From positions 1 to 64,000 of the forward strand of contig NZ_WJWY01000010.1 of the NCBI RefSeq assembly GCF_010367435.1: DNA of 64,000 bases, in the 5' to 3' direction. Positions 54,943-63,762 of the stretch are shown one piece after another. The position numbers and the translations under genes are program-made. How positions within the stretch are numbered: position 1 is the first letter of the stretch; the number at the start of each line of letters is the position of its first letter. Under the pieces are notes generated by a model. It made no database searches. It saw nothing but the letters and a program-made list of their open reading frames with translations, and had not been told where the DNA came from. The DNA is from Fusobacterium sp. IOR10. GTDB lineage: Bacteria; Fusobacteriota; Fusobacteriia; Fusobacteriales; Fusobacteriaceae.

Positions 54943-55751
54943 TGAAAAAAATATTTATTCTATTAATTTTTATAGCTTCGGGAACTTCTTCCATGGGAGA
55001 AGAAAAAGTTGCTTTTTCTTTTTTTGATATATTTAAAACAAAAAAGGAAAAACCTATTGAAAAACCTAATTCAAAGGAAGAATTAATAATTAATGATAAG
55101 AATTCTCTTAAATTTAAATATATTGAAGAAGATACAAGGATAGAAAAAGAATTTGTAGTTCCTTTAATAAAAACTGAAAATACAGATTACAGACCACAAG
55201 AAATTGCTTCAATTGAAAAAATTATGAACAGTGTAGTTGTGAGAGAAAAATCTGTAGTGCTTTTAAAATATTATAATAAAACTTTTAAAGAATATCTTGA
55301 AAGTATTAGTAACGATCCTAAAAAAATATATTTACTTGGAAACCAATACTTTAAAAATAAGCAATATGAAAAAGCTAGAATGATTTTTAGTAAAAATACA
55401 GATATTGTTGAAAATCTTTTTGGAGCAGCTGTTACTAATAAATTTTTAGGAAATTATACAAACGCTATAAATTATTATGGAGAAATTATTTATAGGGAAC
55501 CTGATTTAAGTGAACCTTACTTAGGAAGAGGAATTTGTTACAGAAATTTAGGACAATATAGGGAAGCTCTCTCTGATTTTACTCAGTATAAAAAAAGAAG
55601 CAATTCTGAAGAAGCCTATTTAGCACTTGGTAATATTTATATTCTAAGAAAAGATTTTAAAAAAGCTAATGGAATCTTAAATGAAGGAAGAAATTTATAT
55701 CCAAATTCAAAATTAATGAAAGAACTTCTAAAAAAATCCTATATAAATTAA
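54942..55751 (+). CDS. Exported TPR-repeat protein
   Basis: 269 residues. The N-terminal signal peptide (KKIFILLIFIASGTSSMG) predicts export to the periplasm or envelope. A linker to about residue 120 is followed by about four tetratricopeptide repeats (for example LLGNQYFKNKQYEKARMIF and EAYLALGNIYILRKDFKKA). These mediate protein contacts; the partner is unknown. It is coupled to xseA and lies 16 bp ahead of dprA. Confidence 0.85.
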   Translation: MKKIFILLIFIASGTSSMGEEKVAFSFFDIFKTKKEKPIEKPNSKEELIINDKNSLKFKYIEEDTRIEKEFVVPLIKTENTDYRPQEIASIEKIMNSVVVREKSVVLLKYYNKTFKEYLESISNDPKKIYLLGNQYFKNKQYEKARMIFSKNTDIVENLFGAAVTNKFLGNYTNAINYYGEIIYREPDLSEPYLGRGICYRNLGQYREALSDFTQYKKRSNSEEAYLALGNIYILRKDFKKANGILNEGRNLYPNSKLMKELLKKSYIN

Positions 55752-55767
55752 AGTTAGGAGGGTTAAA

Positions 55768-56823
55768 ATGGATTGGTACAGATTAAGACTAGCTAATTTG
55801 AAGGATGCTCATATCCTTCATCTCATGAAGAAACTTAAAAACTACAATGATATTTTTAAACTTAGTAGAGAACAGTTAACTATTTATTTTTTTTTAAAGG
55901 ATGAGGACATTGATAAAATTTATAATTCTAGGTGCTTAAACTTAAAAGAAGAATTGGAAATTTTAAAAAATCAAAATATTAAGGTTATTTCCTTTAAGGA
56001 TGACAATTATCCTATTTATTTAAAAAATATCTCCCATCCTCCTGTTTTTTTATATTACAAAGGAAATATTAATTTATTAAAAAATAAAATTATTGGTATT
56101 GTGGGAACTAGAAAACCTACAACCTATGGAAAGATTTCATGTGAAAAGTTTACAACTGAACTTGTAAATTCTGGAGTAACAACTGTTAGTGGACTGGCCC
56201 TTGGTATTGATGCCATATGTCATAAAACTACCCTTGAATTAAATGGTAACACCATTGCTGTTGTTGGATCTGGTTTAGATATAATTTATCCCTATGAAAA
56301 TAAAAAATATTGGAATGAAATAAGCAAGAAGGGTCTTCTTTTATCTGAGTTCCCTTTAGGTACCAAACCTTTACCGTATAATTTTCCCATGAGAAATAGA
56401 ATTATTGTTGGAATTTCCAAGGGAATCTTAGTTGTTGAAAGTAAAGAAAAGGGTGGAAGTTTGATTACAGCATCAATTGCCCTTGAAGAAGGAAGAGATA
56501 TTTTTGCTGTTCCAGGAGACATATATTCTCCTGTTTCAATTGGAACTAATAATTTAATAAAAAAATCTGAAGCTAAACTTGTTTCTTGTGGAGAGGATAT
56601 ACTAAAAGAATTCAATTGGGAAAATAATTACAAAGATAATGATTTAAATTTAACAAAGGAAGAATTAATAATTTATAGTAATCTCACTGGTGAAAAAAGT
56701 TTGGATGAATTGATTATAGACACTGGTATGAAAGCAAGTATCATTCTTGCACTTCTTATAAATATGGAAATAAAAAATGCTATTGCTAGCGTTAGTGGTG
56801 GTAAATATAGACGAAAAAAATAA
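55768..56823 (+). CDS. dprA: DNA processing protein DprA
   Basis: 351 residues. It loads RecA on incoming single-stranded DNA during transformation. The Rossmann-like domain shows GIVGTRKPTTYGKISCEKF (about 110), GLALGIDAICHKTTL (about 145), the VGSGLDIIYPYEN segment and PMRNRIIVGISKGILVVES. An N-terminal helical region and a C-terminal winged-helix-like domain (about 290-351) flank it. GGAGGG precedes the ATG. Confidence 0.95.
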   Translation: MDWYRLRLANLKDAHILHLMKKLKNYNDIFKLSREQLTIYFFLKDEDIDKIYNSRCLNLKEELEILKNQNIKVISFKDDNYPIYLKNISHPPVFLYYKGNINLLKNKIIGIVGTRKPTTYGKISCEKFTTELVNSGVTTVSGLALGIDAICHKTTLELNGNTIAVVGSGLDIIYPYENKKYWNEISKKGLLLSEFPLGTKPLPYNFPMRNRIIVGISKGILVVESKEKGGSLITASIALEEGRDIFAVPGDIYSPVSIGTNNLIKKSEAKLVSCGEDILKEFNWENNYKDNDLNLTKEELIIYSNLTGEKSLDELIIDTGMKASIILALLINMEIKNAIASVSGGKYRRKK

Positions 56824-56840
56824 ATCATTTTAAAGAAATA

Positions 56841-56874
56841 TTGATTTTTTGTGTATGTTCTAATATAATTAGAA
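56841..56874 (+). promoter_or_regulatory. Promoter of topA with overlapping inverted repeat
   Basis: TTGATT (56841-56846), 17-base spacer, TATAAT (56864-56869). TTCTAAT (56858-56864) and ATTAGAA (56868-56874) form a perfect inverted repeat centred on the -10 box. Confidence 0.65.
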
Positions 56875-56923
56875 TATATACTATAAATATAATTTAAATA
56901 GTTTTGTTTGAAGGGATGGGAAA

Positions 56924-59272
56924 ATGGCGAGAAAAAAAGCACCAAAAAAAAATTTAGTTATTGTGGAATCCCCCGCTAAAGCTAAAACAATAGAAAAAAT
57001 ATTAGGAGATAAATTTTTAGTTACCGCCTCTTTTGGACATATTAGAGATTTACCTAAAAGTAAATTGGGGGTTGATATTGAAAATGGATTTATTCCTAAA
57101 TATTCAACAATTCGTGGAAAGGGAGACGTTACACGTACTTTAAAAGACCTTGCTAAGAAATCTGAAAAAGTTTATCTTGCTTCTGACCCAGATAGAGAAG
57201 GGGAGGCAATTGCTTGGCATATTGCACAAACTTTAAAATTAGATGCTAATGATAACAATAGAATTGAATTTAATGAGATTACAGCATCTGCAATTACAGA
57301 TGCTATTAACAACCCAAAAAAAATTGATATTAATAAAGTTAATGCCCAACAGGCTAGAAGAATTCTTGATAGACTTGTTGGATACGGAATTAGTCCTTTA
57401 CTTTGGAAAACTATTTCCTCTAACACAAGTGCAGGAAGAGTTCAGTCAGTTGCTCTTAAATTAATTTGTGAGCTTGAAAATTCAATACAAGCATTTGTTC
57501 CTGAAAAATACTGGGATGTTAATGGTGAATTTGAAAACAATATAAAATTAAATTTATACAAAGTTGATGATAAAAAAATTGATAAACTTAAAGACGAATC
57601 AGTTGTTAAAAAGATTAAATCTTTTAACAAAAGTACATTTAATGTGGAGAAAGCTAAAATTAATAAAAAAGTTAAAAATCCACCTTTACCATTAAAGACA
57701 AGTACTTTGCAACAGTTATCCTCTTCTTATTTAGGTTTTGGAGCCTCTAGAACTATGAAACTAGCTCAAAATTTATATGAGGGTATTAATATTAATGGTA
57801 ATCATAAAGGTCTTATTACTTATATGAGAACTGATTCCACTAGAATATCTCAAGAAGCTCGTGATATGGCTAAGGATTTTATCATAAAAAATTATGGTAA
57901 GGAATACTTGGGAGTTGAAAAGAAAAAAGCCACAAAAAAAGATAAAAATATTCAAGATGCTCATGAGGGTATTAGACCTTCAAATATTGAGTACACACCT
58001 GAATTTTTATCTAAATATTTAGATAAAAATCAATTGAAACTTTATACTCTTATTTGGGAAAGATTTATAATCTCCCAATTAGCTCCTATGAAATATGATC
58101 AGTTTGAAATTATCTGTTCTAAAGAAAATATTAAATTTAGAGGAGTTACTAGTAAAATAACCTTTGATGGTTATTATAAAATTTTTAAAGATGAAGATTC
58201 TCTTCCTATTGGAGATTTTCCTAATATTGAAGAAAATGATAACTTAAAATTGAATAAATTAAATATAAAAGAAGATTATACTAAACCACCTACAAGACTC
58301 ACTGAATCTTCTCTTATTAAAAAATTAGAAGCTGATGGAATAGGAAGACCTTCCACATATGCTACTATTATTGACACTTTAAAGAAAAGAGAATATGTTT
58401 CTTTAAGTGGAAAAAGTTTTATTCCAACAGAACTTGGATATGAAGTAGAAACTACATTAAACAATAATTTCAAGCAAATTATGAATGTTAAATTTACTGC
58501 TGAAATGGAAAATAATCTTGATAAAGTTGCTGAAGGAAATGAAAATTGGCAAGAAATATTAAAAAATTTCTATGAGGAACTTTCTAAAAATATTGATAAG
58601 TATAAGCTTATTGTTGAAGAAGAAGAAAATAGAATTGTAACTTCAGATGTACAATGCCCTAATAATCATGGGACTATGCTTATGAAAAACGGTAGATTTG
58701 GTAGATATTTAGCTTGTGAAAATGAAGAATGTACTGAAAAATTCTCTTTAAAAGGTATTGATTTACCAAGAGAAGATATACAAAATGGAAAAATTATTGT
58801 AAATGAAATAATAAAGAAAAGAATTGCTGATAAAAAAGGAAAATTAACTGATGTTTTATCTGAAACTGGTTCTAAAATGGTATTGAAATTAGGTAGATTT
58901 GGTAGTTATTTGGAAAGTGAAAATTATTCTGAAGACAATATTAGAACTCCTCTTCCTTCTCAAATAAGGAAAGCTTTAGCCAATGAAGAGGTTCCAGTTG
59001 AAAATGGAGTGGTTAAATTAAATTCCATGCTGAAGGCTATTAAAGATGAAGAAGATGCAATTTTATCAAAAGTTGGAGTTTGTGAAAAATGTGGAAAACC
59101 ATTTAGAATTGGTAGAAGTAGATGGGGAAAATATTTAGCTTGTACTGGTTATCCTGAATGTAAAAACATTAAAAATCTAGATAAAGATGGAAATATTGTT
59201 GAAGCTAAGGAAAAAACCACTAAAAAGAAAGCCACTAAGAAAAAAACTACTAAGAAGAAAGTTAAAAAGTAA
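56924..59272 (+). CDS. topA: DNA topoisomerase I
   Basis: 782 residues. Type IA enzyme that relaxes negative supercoils. The TOPRIM domain has LVIVESPAKAKTIEKILG near the start and SDPDREGEAIAWH (about 88). The active-site Tyr is in GLITYMRTDSTRIS (about 300). Two C-terminal Cys-rich zinc ribbons follow (near 577-604 and 718-744), then a Lys-rich tail (KKATKKKTTKKKVKK). It follows dprA, the common dprA-topA order, but has its own promoter. Confidence 0.97.
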   Translation: MARKKAPKKNLVIVESPAKAKTIEKILGDKFLVTASFGHIRDLPKSKLGVDIENGFIPKYSTIRGKGDVTRTLKDLAKKSEKVYLASDPDREGEAIAWHIAQTLKLDANDNNRIEFNEITASAITDAINNPKKIDINKVNAQQARRILDRLVGYGISPLLWKTISSNTSAGRVQSVALKLICELENSIQAFVPEKYWDVNGEFENNIKLNLYKVDDKKIDKLKDESVVKKIKSFNKSTFNVEKAKINKKVKNPPLPLKTSTLQQLSSSYLGFGASRTMKLAQNLYEGININGNHKGLITYMRTDSTRISQEARDMAKDFIIKNYGKEYLGVEKKKATKKDKNIQDAHEGIRPSNIEYTPEFLSKYLDKNQLKLYTLIWERFIISQLAPMKYDQFEIICSKENIKFRGVTSKITFDGYYKIFKDEDSLPIGDFPNIEENDNLKLNKLNIKEDYTKPPTRLTESSLIKKLEADGIGRPSTYATIIDTLKKREYVSLSGKSFIPTELGYEVETTLNNNFKQIMNVKFTAEMENNLDKVAEGNENWQEILKNFYEELSKNIDKYKLIVEEEENRIVTSDVQCPNNHGTMLMKNGRFGRYLACENEECTEKFSLKGIDLPREDIQNGKIIVNEIIKKRIADKKGKLTDVLSETGSKMVLKLGRFGSYLESENYSEDNIRTPLPSQIRKALANEEVPVENGVVKLNSMLKAIKDEEDAILSKVGVCEKCGKPFRIGRSRWGKYLACTGYPECKNIKNLDKDGNIVEAKEKTTKKKATKKKTTKKKVKK

Positions 59273-59278
59273 AATTTA

Positions 59279-59308
59279 AAAGGTCCCTAGAATTTTCTAG
59301 GGACCTTT
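59279..59308. terminator. Terminator between topA and the ATPase gene
   Basis: AAGGTCCCTAGAA/TTCTAGGGACCTT stem at the junction of two converging genes; A/T-rich flanks on both sides. Confidence 0.8.
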
Positions 59309-59310
59309 AT

Positions 59311-60171
59311 TTATTCTTTTATTTTTTTTACAAATTCAAAAAATCCTATTTTTTCAAATAATTTTTTTTCTTTTATTGAAGGGATTTTTTTCTCCACAAT
59401 TGATTGTACTATTCTTTTATCAAAGGGTACCTTTAAACTTACTTCAATTTCATTTTCTTTGGCAAACTCTTCTATTTTTTCTGTCATTTCCAAAGAAATA
59501 TCAAATTTATTAATAACTATAAACACTTTGATAGAATAGTTTGATACTAATTCATAAACTCTTTTTAAATCATGTATTCCTGAGTATGTAGGTTCACAAA
59601 CTATAATTACTTTATTACTTCCCATAATAGAGCTAATAACATTACATCCTATTCCTGGAGATCCATCTACTAAAATATTTCTAATATTATTTTCTTTAGC
59701 AAATTTCTTTCCTTCCTTCCTAACTTGAGCTACTAATTTTCCTGAAGCTTCTTCCCCTGGAATAAGCTTTGCATGAATCATTTTCCCATATTTTGTGTTT
59801 CCAGTATAAACTTCCCCTGTTTTATTTTTCACCATTTTTATTGCTCCAACAGGGCAAACTACTTCACATACTGAGCATCCTTCACATTTTATATTATTAA
59901 GCTGAATATTTTTTGTTATTGCACCAAATTTACAAACCTCATAACATTTTCCACATTTTATACATTTACTTCTATCCACTTGGGCTCTGTCCAACCCTGA
60001 AAAATTTTCAATTTTTTCAATTTCAGAATTAAATAATATATCTAAATCTGGAGCATCCACATCACAATCTGCAATTACAATATCTTTAATATAAGGAACT
60101 AAACAGGCAGTTATTGTTGTTTTCCCTGTTCCACCTTTTCCAGATATAACTACTACTTCATTTATGTTCAT
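59311..60171 (-). CDS. MinD-superfamily P-loop ATPase with inserted ferredoxin domain (second copy)
   Basis: 286 residues. A deviant Walker A GKGGTGKTTITACL (10-23) is followed by two 4Fe-4S motifs inserted in the fold (CIKCGKCYEVCKFG about 72-85, and CEGCSVCEVVCPVG about 97-110). The second half resumes the MinD fold with VDGSPGIGCNVISS. Such ATPases occur in pairs beside NifX/ORP-type genes in anaerobes and are thought to build or load metal clusters. It starts at the base where its twin ends and is last in the operon. Confidence 0.88.
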   Translation of the reverse strand: MNINEVVVISGKGGTGKTTITACLVPYIKDIVIADCDVDAPDLDILFNSEIEKIENFSGLDRAQVDRSKCIKCGKCYEVCKFGAITKNIQLNNIKCEGCSVCEVVCPVGAIKMVKNKTGEVYTGNTKYGKMIHAKLIPGEEASGKLVAQVRKEGKKFAKENNIRNILVDGSPGIGCNVISSIMGSNKVIIVCEPTYSGIHDLKRVYELVSNYSIKVFIVINKFDISLEMTEKIEEFAKENEIEVSLKVPFDKRIVQSIVEKKIPSIKEKKLFEKIGFFEFVKKIKE

Positions 60172-61001
60172 TATATCATTCTCCTTAATCTATCAAATAT
60201 TTTTTCAAATTCAAGTTTATATTTAGGTAATTTTTCTGCAGCCATTTCTCCCTTTGCATATAGTTCTGCTACTTCTCTATCAAATGGAATTTCTCCTATT
60301 ATTGATAATCCTTCAGCTTCACAATAGTCATATACTTCATCATCACCTAAACCAGCCTTATTTATTACCACTGCAAATTTTTTATTCATATCCCTTAACA
60401 TTGAAACTACCATTTTCATATCACTTACACCAAATGGAGTAGGTTCAACTACAATAATAGCAAAATTAGAATCTTCAACTGCTGCAACTGTTGAACATGA
60501 AGTTCCTGGAGGACAATCTATAAATAGAGTTTCTTCATTATCAGATATTTCTTTTAATTTATTTATAATTTTTACCCCTGATAATTCCCCAACATTTAAT
60601 TTTCCATATTCAACTATCTTCCCATAAGCTTTCCCTTTGTATATTTTTCCAATTTCTCTTTTTTCATAAGTAATGGCTCTAGGTTTACAAACTATTTTAC
60701 ATCCTCCACAATCATGACAACTTTTGTCAAAGATAACCACTTTTTTCCTTCCAACTATAATTGCACTATATTTACAAAGTTCTTCACATTTCCCACAAAG
60801 AGTACATTTTTCTTGATCTACAACTGGAAATTCAGTATAAATTGGCATTTCTTTTTCTATAGATGGTTTTAAAAATATATGCTGATTTGGCTCTTCCACA
60901 TCTGTGTCTATTATTGAACTATTAGGAATACTGTAGAATAAATTTCCACTAATTGTAGTTTTCCCTGTTCCACCTTTTCCACTTAAAACAGCTATTTTCA
61001 T
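60171..61001 (-). CDS. MinD-superfamily P-loop ATPase with inserted ferredoxin domain (first copy)
   Basis: 276 residues, organised like its downstream twin: Walker A SGKGGTGKTTISGNL (7-21), two 4Fe-4S motifs (CTLCGKCEELCKYS about 66 and CHDCGGCKIVCKPR about 94), and IDCPPGTSCSTVAAV in the second half. Divergence from the twin shows an old duplication. The pair resembles the two ATPases of the Desulfovibrio ORP operon. A 24-bp palindrome separates it from the upstream NifX-like gene. Confidence 0.88.
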   Translation of the reverse strand: MKIAVLSGKGGTGKTTISGNLFYSIPNSSIIDTDVEEPNQHIFLKPSIEKEMPIYTEFPVVDQEKCTLCGKCEELCKYSAIIVGRKKVVIFDKSCHDCGGCKIVCKPRAITYEKREIGKIYKGKAYGKIVEYGKLNVGELSGVKIINKLKEISDNEETLFIDCPPGTSCSTVAAVEDSNFAIIVVEPTPFGVSDMKMVVSMLRDMNKKFAVVINKAGLGDDEVYDYCEAEGLSIIGEIPFDREVAELYAKGEMAAEKLPKYKLEFEKIFDRLRRMI

Positions 61002-61024
61002 AATACCTTCCTTTTAATTAAGTT

Positions 61025-61052
61025 TTAAGCTATCCCAATTGGGATAGCTTAA
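61025..61052. repeat. Perfect palindrome inside the ORP-like operon
   Basis: TTAAGCTATCCCAA and its reverse complement meet at 61038/61039. No T-run follows on the minus strand, so it is more likely an RNA stability or processing hairpin than a terminator. Confidence 0.6.
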
Positions 61053-61064
61053 ATTTTAAAATTA

Positions 61065-61430
61065 TTACACCATTCTTAAACCTGGTTTTTCATCTAATTT
61101 TCCCTCTTCTAAAAGACCACTTTCATAGGCTTTTATAGCTGCTTCTACAGTTTTGTATTCTCCATATAAGTATCCTTTAATTTCAAACTCTTTAGCTGCT
61201 ACTTTTGCTTTAGGACCAAATTCTGGAACTATTGCTTCTTTAACATTATTATTATAAAGTGTTTTTATTGCCTTTTGTCCAGCTCCTGAAACATCATCCT
61301 TAGATGTATTTTTAATTGCTTTAAACTCTTTTGTTTCAGTATTATATATTATAAAATATTCTGCTCTTCCAAATCTTTCAGCTACTTCTGAACTTAAATT
61401 AACCCCTGCTGATGCTATTGCTATAATCAT
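61065..61430 (-). CDS. NifX/NifB-like dinitrogenase cofactor-domain protein (downstream copy)
   Basis: 121 residues matching the small domain shared by NifX, the NifB C-terminus and the orange protein (ORP). VNLSSEVAERFGRAEYFIIYN (starting about 12) and the ETKEFKAIKNTSK region are typical. Members bind Mo- or Fe-containing clusters. No nif genes are visible in the window, so nitrogen fixation is not implied. It is 15 bp downstream of a second NifX-like gene. Confidence 0.88.
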   Translation of the reverse strand: MIIAIASAGVNLSSEVAERFGRAEYFIIYNTETKEFKAIKNTSKDDVSGAGQKAIKTLYNNNVKEAIVPEFGPKAKVAAKEFEIKGYLYGEYKTVEAAIKAYESGLLEEGKLDEKPGLRMV

Positions 61431-61445
61431 AATTGCCCCCTTTAA

Positions 61446-61808
61446 TTATTGGTGATCATGTTCTCCATGTTCGTGAGTACAAGCACTTCCCTTGGAAATT
61501 AATTCCCCTTTCATTAGTTCCTCTAGATTTTTTTCAATTGTTCCTGTTGCTCCTAAAAAAACTTGAATATCTTGAGCGTGAAATAAATCAACTGCTCTTT
61601 GTCCCATTCCTCCAGTAACTATTACATTTGCTCCTTGTTCTCCTAAAAATTTAGGGAATACTCCTGGTTGATGTTCTGGAGCTGGTATTATTTCTCTATT
61701 TATAACTTTCCCATCTTCAACTGTTACTGCACAAAATTTAGCACAATGTCCAAAATGTTCCTCTACCATTACCTCATCATTTGTTGGAAATACTATTTTT
61801 ATTGCCAT
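61446..61808 (-). CDS. NifX/ORP-like metal-cofactor protein with His-rich tail (upstream copy)
   Basis: 120 residues of the NifX/ORP domain: EVMVEEHFGHCAKFCAV near the start, and IVTGGMGQRAVDLFHAQDIQVF later. The C-terminal tail CTHEHGEHDHQ is rich in His and acidic residues, suggesting metal binding. In Desulfovibrio ORP, the same family holds a Mo-Cu-S cluster. It starts 19 bp after the Mrp-like ATPase gene. Confidence 0.88.
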   Translation of the reverse strand: MAIKIVFPTNDEVMVEEHFGHCAKFCAVTVEDGKVINREIIPAPEHQPGVFPKFLGEQGANVIVTGGMGQRAVDLFHAQDIQVFLGATGTIEKNLEELMKGELISKGSACTHEHGEHDHQ

Positions 61809-61827
61809 TCCTTTGCCCCCTTATTTT

Positions 61828-62637
61828 CTATTTTGTGTTTTGTGTTTTTTCTACTAGTTTGTTAATAATATCGTTAATTGCATCATGAGCTGCATTTTTA
61901 TCTTCACTTGCAATATAAGGTTTCCCATCATCCCCTGCACTTACTATTGCTGTGTTCATTGGAATTTTACCTAGGAAGCCAACACTTAATTCATTAGCTG
62001 CTTTTTCTCCACCACCATTTTTAAATATGTCAATTCTTTCTCCACAATGAGGACATACAAAACCACTCATATTTTCAACTACACCTAAAATTGGTAAATT
62101 TACTAATTTTGAAAATTTCACTGATTTTCTAGAATCTAATATTGCAACATCTTGAGGAGTTGTAACTATTACACTTCCATCAGCATCTCCTATTGATTGA
62201 GCAATTGTTAATGGTTCATCCCCTGTTCCAGGTGGTAAATCAACTACTAAATAATCTAATTCTCCCCATTTTACGTCACCTAGCATTTGATTAATAGCTC
62301 CTATTTTAGCTGGACCTCTCCAAATTACAGGATCATCTGATGACCCTAAGAAAAAGCTTAAAGATATTACTTTTAATTTCCCATCTAAAAGACTTATAGG
62401 TTCAAATGTTGGTAATTTTTTCCCCTCTTGCCCTAACATTAATGCTACATTTGGACCATGAAGATCAGCATCTAATATTCCAACTTTATATCCCTTTAAT
62501 GCTAATCCATAAGCTATATTTGTTGAAACTGTAGATTTTCCAACTCCACCCTTTCCACTCATAACAACAATTTTATGTTTTATTTTCCCCATGTTGTCCT
62601 TCACTCTTAAATCAAGCTCACTCATTTGTTTTTGCAT
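61828..62637 (-). CDS. mrp: Mrp/NBP35-like iron-sulfur carrier ATPase
   Basis: 269 residues. P-loop [20 protein letters not shown] (25-44), [16 protein letters not shown] (about 132) and the bridging CxxC in [14 protein letters not shown] (about 192) define the ApbC/Nbp35 group that assembles and transfers 4Fe-4S clusters. It overlaps the DUF134 gene by 20 bp, so they are coupled. The chain of Mrp, two NifX-like and two MinD-like genes suggests a dedicated cofactor assembly line. Confidence 0.92.
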   Translation of the reverse strand: MQKQMSELDLRVKDNMGKIKHKIVVMSGKGGVGKSTVSTNIAYGLALKGYKVGILDADLHGPNVALMLGQEGKKLPTFEPISLLDGKLKVISLSFFLGSSDDPVIWRGPAKIGAINQMLGDVKWGELDYLVVDLPPGTGDEPLTIAQSIGDADGSVIVTTPQDVAILDSRKSVKFSKLVNLPILGVVENMSGFVCPHCGERIDIFKNGGGEKAANELSVGFLGKIPMNTAIVSAGDDGKPYIASEDKNAAHDAINDIINKLVEKTQNTK

Positions 62638-62947
62638 CCTTTGTATTCATCTCCTTATTTCTATCCTCATATATATTTTTTATACTTATTCCCTTTAAAT
62701 GTAAAAAAGCATCCATTATTTTTTTTCTTCCTGAGCCTATTAGTCTTTGAACAGTTCCCCTAGATATCCCCATTATTTCCCCAGTTTCTATTTGACTTTT
62801 TCCCTCATAATCACAAAGTCTTATTGCTTCAAATTCATCTAACTGTAGTTCTACTATTTCAAGTAGTGGAAATGGAATCCCAGCAGGTCTAAAAAATACT
62901 TCATTATCCAAACTTCGACAACATCTTTTTTTCTTTATTCCAGGCAT
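62618..62947 (-). CDS. DUF134 DNA-binding protein
   Basis: About 109 residues. A basic, Cys-containing N-terminus ([12 protein letters not shown]), a short middle, and a sigma-70 region-4-like helix-turn-helix ([20 protein letters not shown] then [17 protein letters not shown]). DUF134 proteins usually precede Mrp and NifX-like genes and are presumed local regulators. The frame extends to 62983, but GGAGG 5 bases before the ATG at 62947 fixes the start. A palindrome at its transcription start may be its own operator. Confidence 0.92.
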   Translation of the reverse strand: MPGIKKKRCCRSLDNEVFFRPAGIPFPLLEIVELQLDEFEAIRLCDYEGKSQIETGEIMGISRGTVQRLIGSGRKKIMDAFLHLKGISIKNIYEDRNKEMNTKDAKTNE

Positions 62948-62971
62948 AGACACCTCCAAAAAAATTATTCT

Positions 62972-62983
62972 GTGCATATGCAC
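62972..62983. promoter_or_regulatory. 12-bp palindromic operator candidate at the DUF134 promoter
   Basis: GTGCATATGCAC, a perfect palindrome 7 bases downstream of the -10 box, covering the predicted transcription start. Likely bound by the DUF134 protein encoded next. Confidence 0.5.
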
Positions 62984-62989
62984 GTTTGA

Positions 62990-63018
62990 ATTATACTCCT
63001 CTTATTTTCATCTGTCAA
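62990..63018 (-). promoter_or_regulatory. Promoter of the DUF134-mrp-NifX-ATPase operon
   Basis: TTGACA (63018-63013), 17-base spacer, perfect TATAAT (62995-62990) on the minus strand. A sigma-70-type promoter, unlike the sigma-54 control described for Desulfovibrio ORP genes. Confidence 0.85.
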
Positions 63019-63030
63019 CAAATTTTAATA

Positions 63031-63072
63031 AAAAAATGAGATAATCTCAAATATAAGATTATCTCATTTTTT
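63031..63072 (-). terminator. Terminator of ung
   Basis: AAAAAATGAGATAATCT pairs with AGATTATCTCATTTTTT around an 8-base loop; it begins at the ung stop. Confidence 0.85.
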
Positions 63073-63753
63073 TTATTCTATTATATTTGGAATTGACCAA
63101 TCTATTTCTTTTTTTCCTAAAGATTTTAATATTCTATTAACCTCTATAAAATGGTTACATCCAAAAAATCCACGACTTGCTGACAGAGGACTAGGATGAA
63201 CACCTTCTATTACATAGTGTTTTGTAGAATCTATTAATTTATTTTTTTTCTTAGCATTGTTTCCCCATAAAATAAAAATTACTGGTTCTTCTTTTTTATT
63301 TAAAAGTTCTATAACTTTATCTGTAAAGATTTCCCATCCTTTCCCCTTGTGAGAATTTGCTTTTCCATCTCTAACTGTTAGTACAGTATTCATCATAAGC
63401 ATACCTTGCTTTGCCCATGAAACTAAATATCCATTATTAGGCTTTTCTATTCCCAATTCACATTCTATTTCCTTGTAAATATTCCTAAGAGAAGGTGGTA
63501 TTTTAATTCCTGGTTTCACTGAAAATGCCAATCCATGAGCTTGATTCTCTCCATGATACGGATCTTGTCCTAGTATTAATATATTTGTATCTTTATAGCT
63601 TGAAAATTTAAATGGAGAAAATATTTCTTCCCTATTTGGATGAATAATATTATTTTTATATTCTTCCTTTAAAAACTCTACTAACTTGAGAAAATATTCT
63701 TTTTTAAACTCTTCCTCTAAAAGATTATCCCAATCATTTTCTATCTTAAACAT
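63073..63753 (-). CDS. ung: Uracil-DNA glycosylase
   Basis: 226 residues, family 1 UDG. It removes uracil from DNA. The water-activating motif is [18 protein letters not shown] (about 62-79), and the DNA-intercalating loop is [13 protein letters not shown] (about 186-198). It follows the radical SAM gene by 9 bp and may be co-transcribed with it. Confidence 0.97.
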   Translation of the reverse strand: MFKIENDWDNLLEEEFKKEYFLKLVEFLKEEYKNNIIHPNREEIFSPFKFSSYKDTNILILGQDPYHGENQAHGLAFSVKPGIKIPPSLRNIYKEIECELGIEKPNNGYLVSWAKQGMLMMNTVLTVRDGKANSHKGKGWEIFTDKVIELLNKKEEPVIFILWGNNAKKKNKLIDSTKHYVIEGVHPSPLSASRGFFGCNHFIEVNRILKSLGKKEIDWSIPNIIE

Positions 63754-63762
63754 TTAGTCTCC

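Noticed and set aside
56292-56615. 107-codon minus-strand frame opposite dprA
   Set aside because: Antisense shadow of conserved DprA motifs; no ribosome site.
59215-59272. Repeated KKxTKKK codons at the end of topA as a tandem repeat locus
   Set aside because: It is the Lys-rich C-terminal tail common in topoisomerase I; no separate repeat structure is implied.
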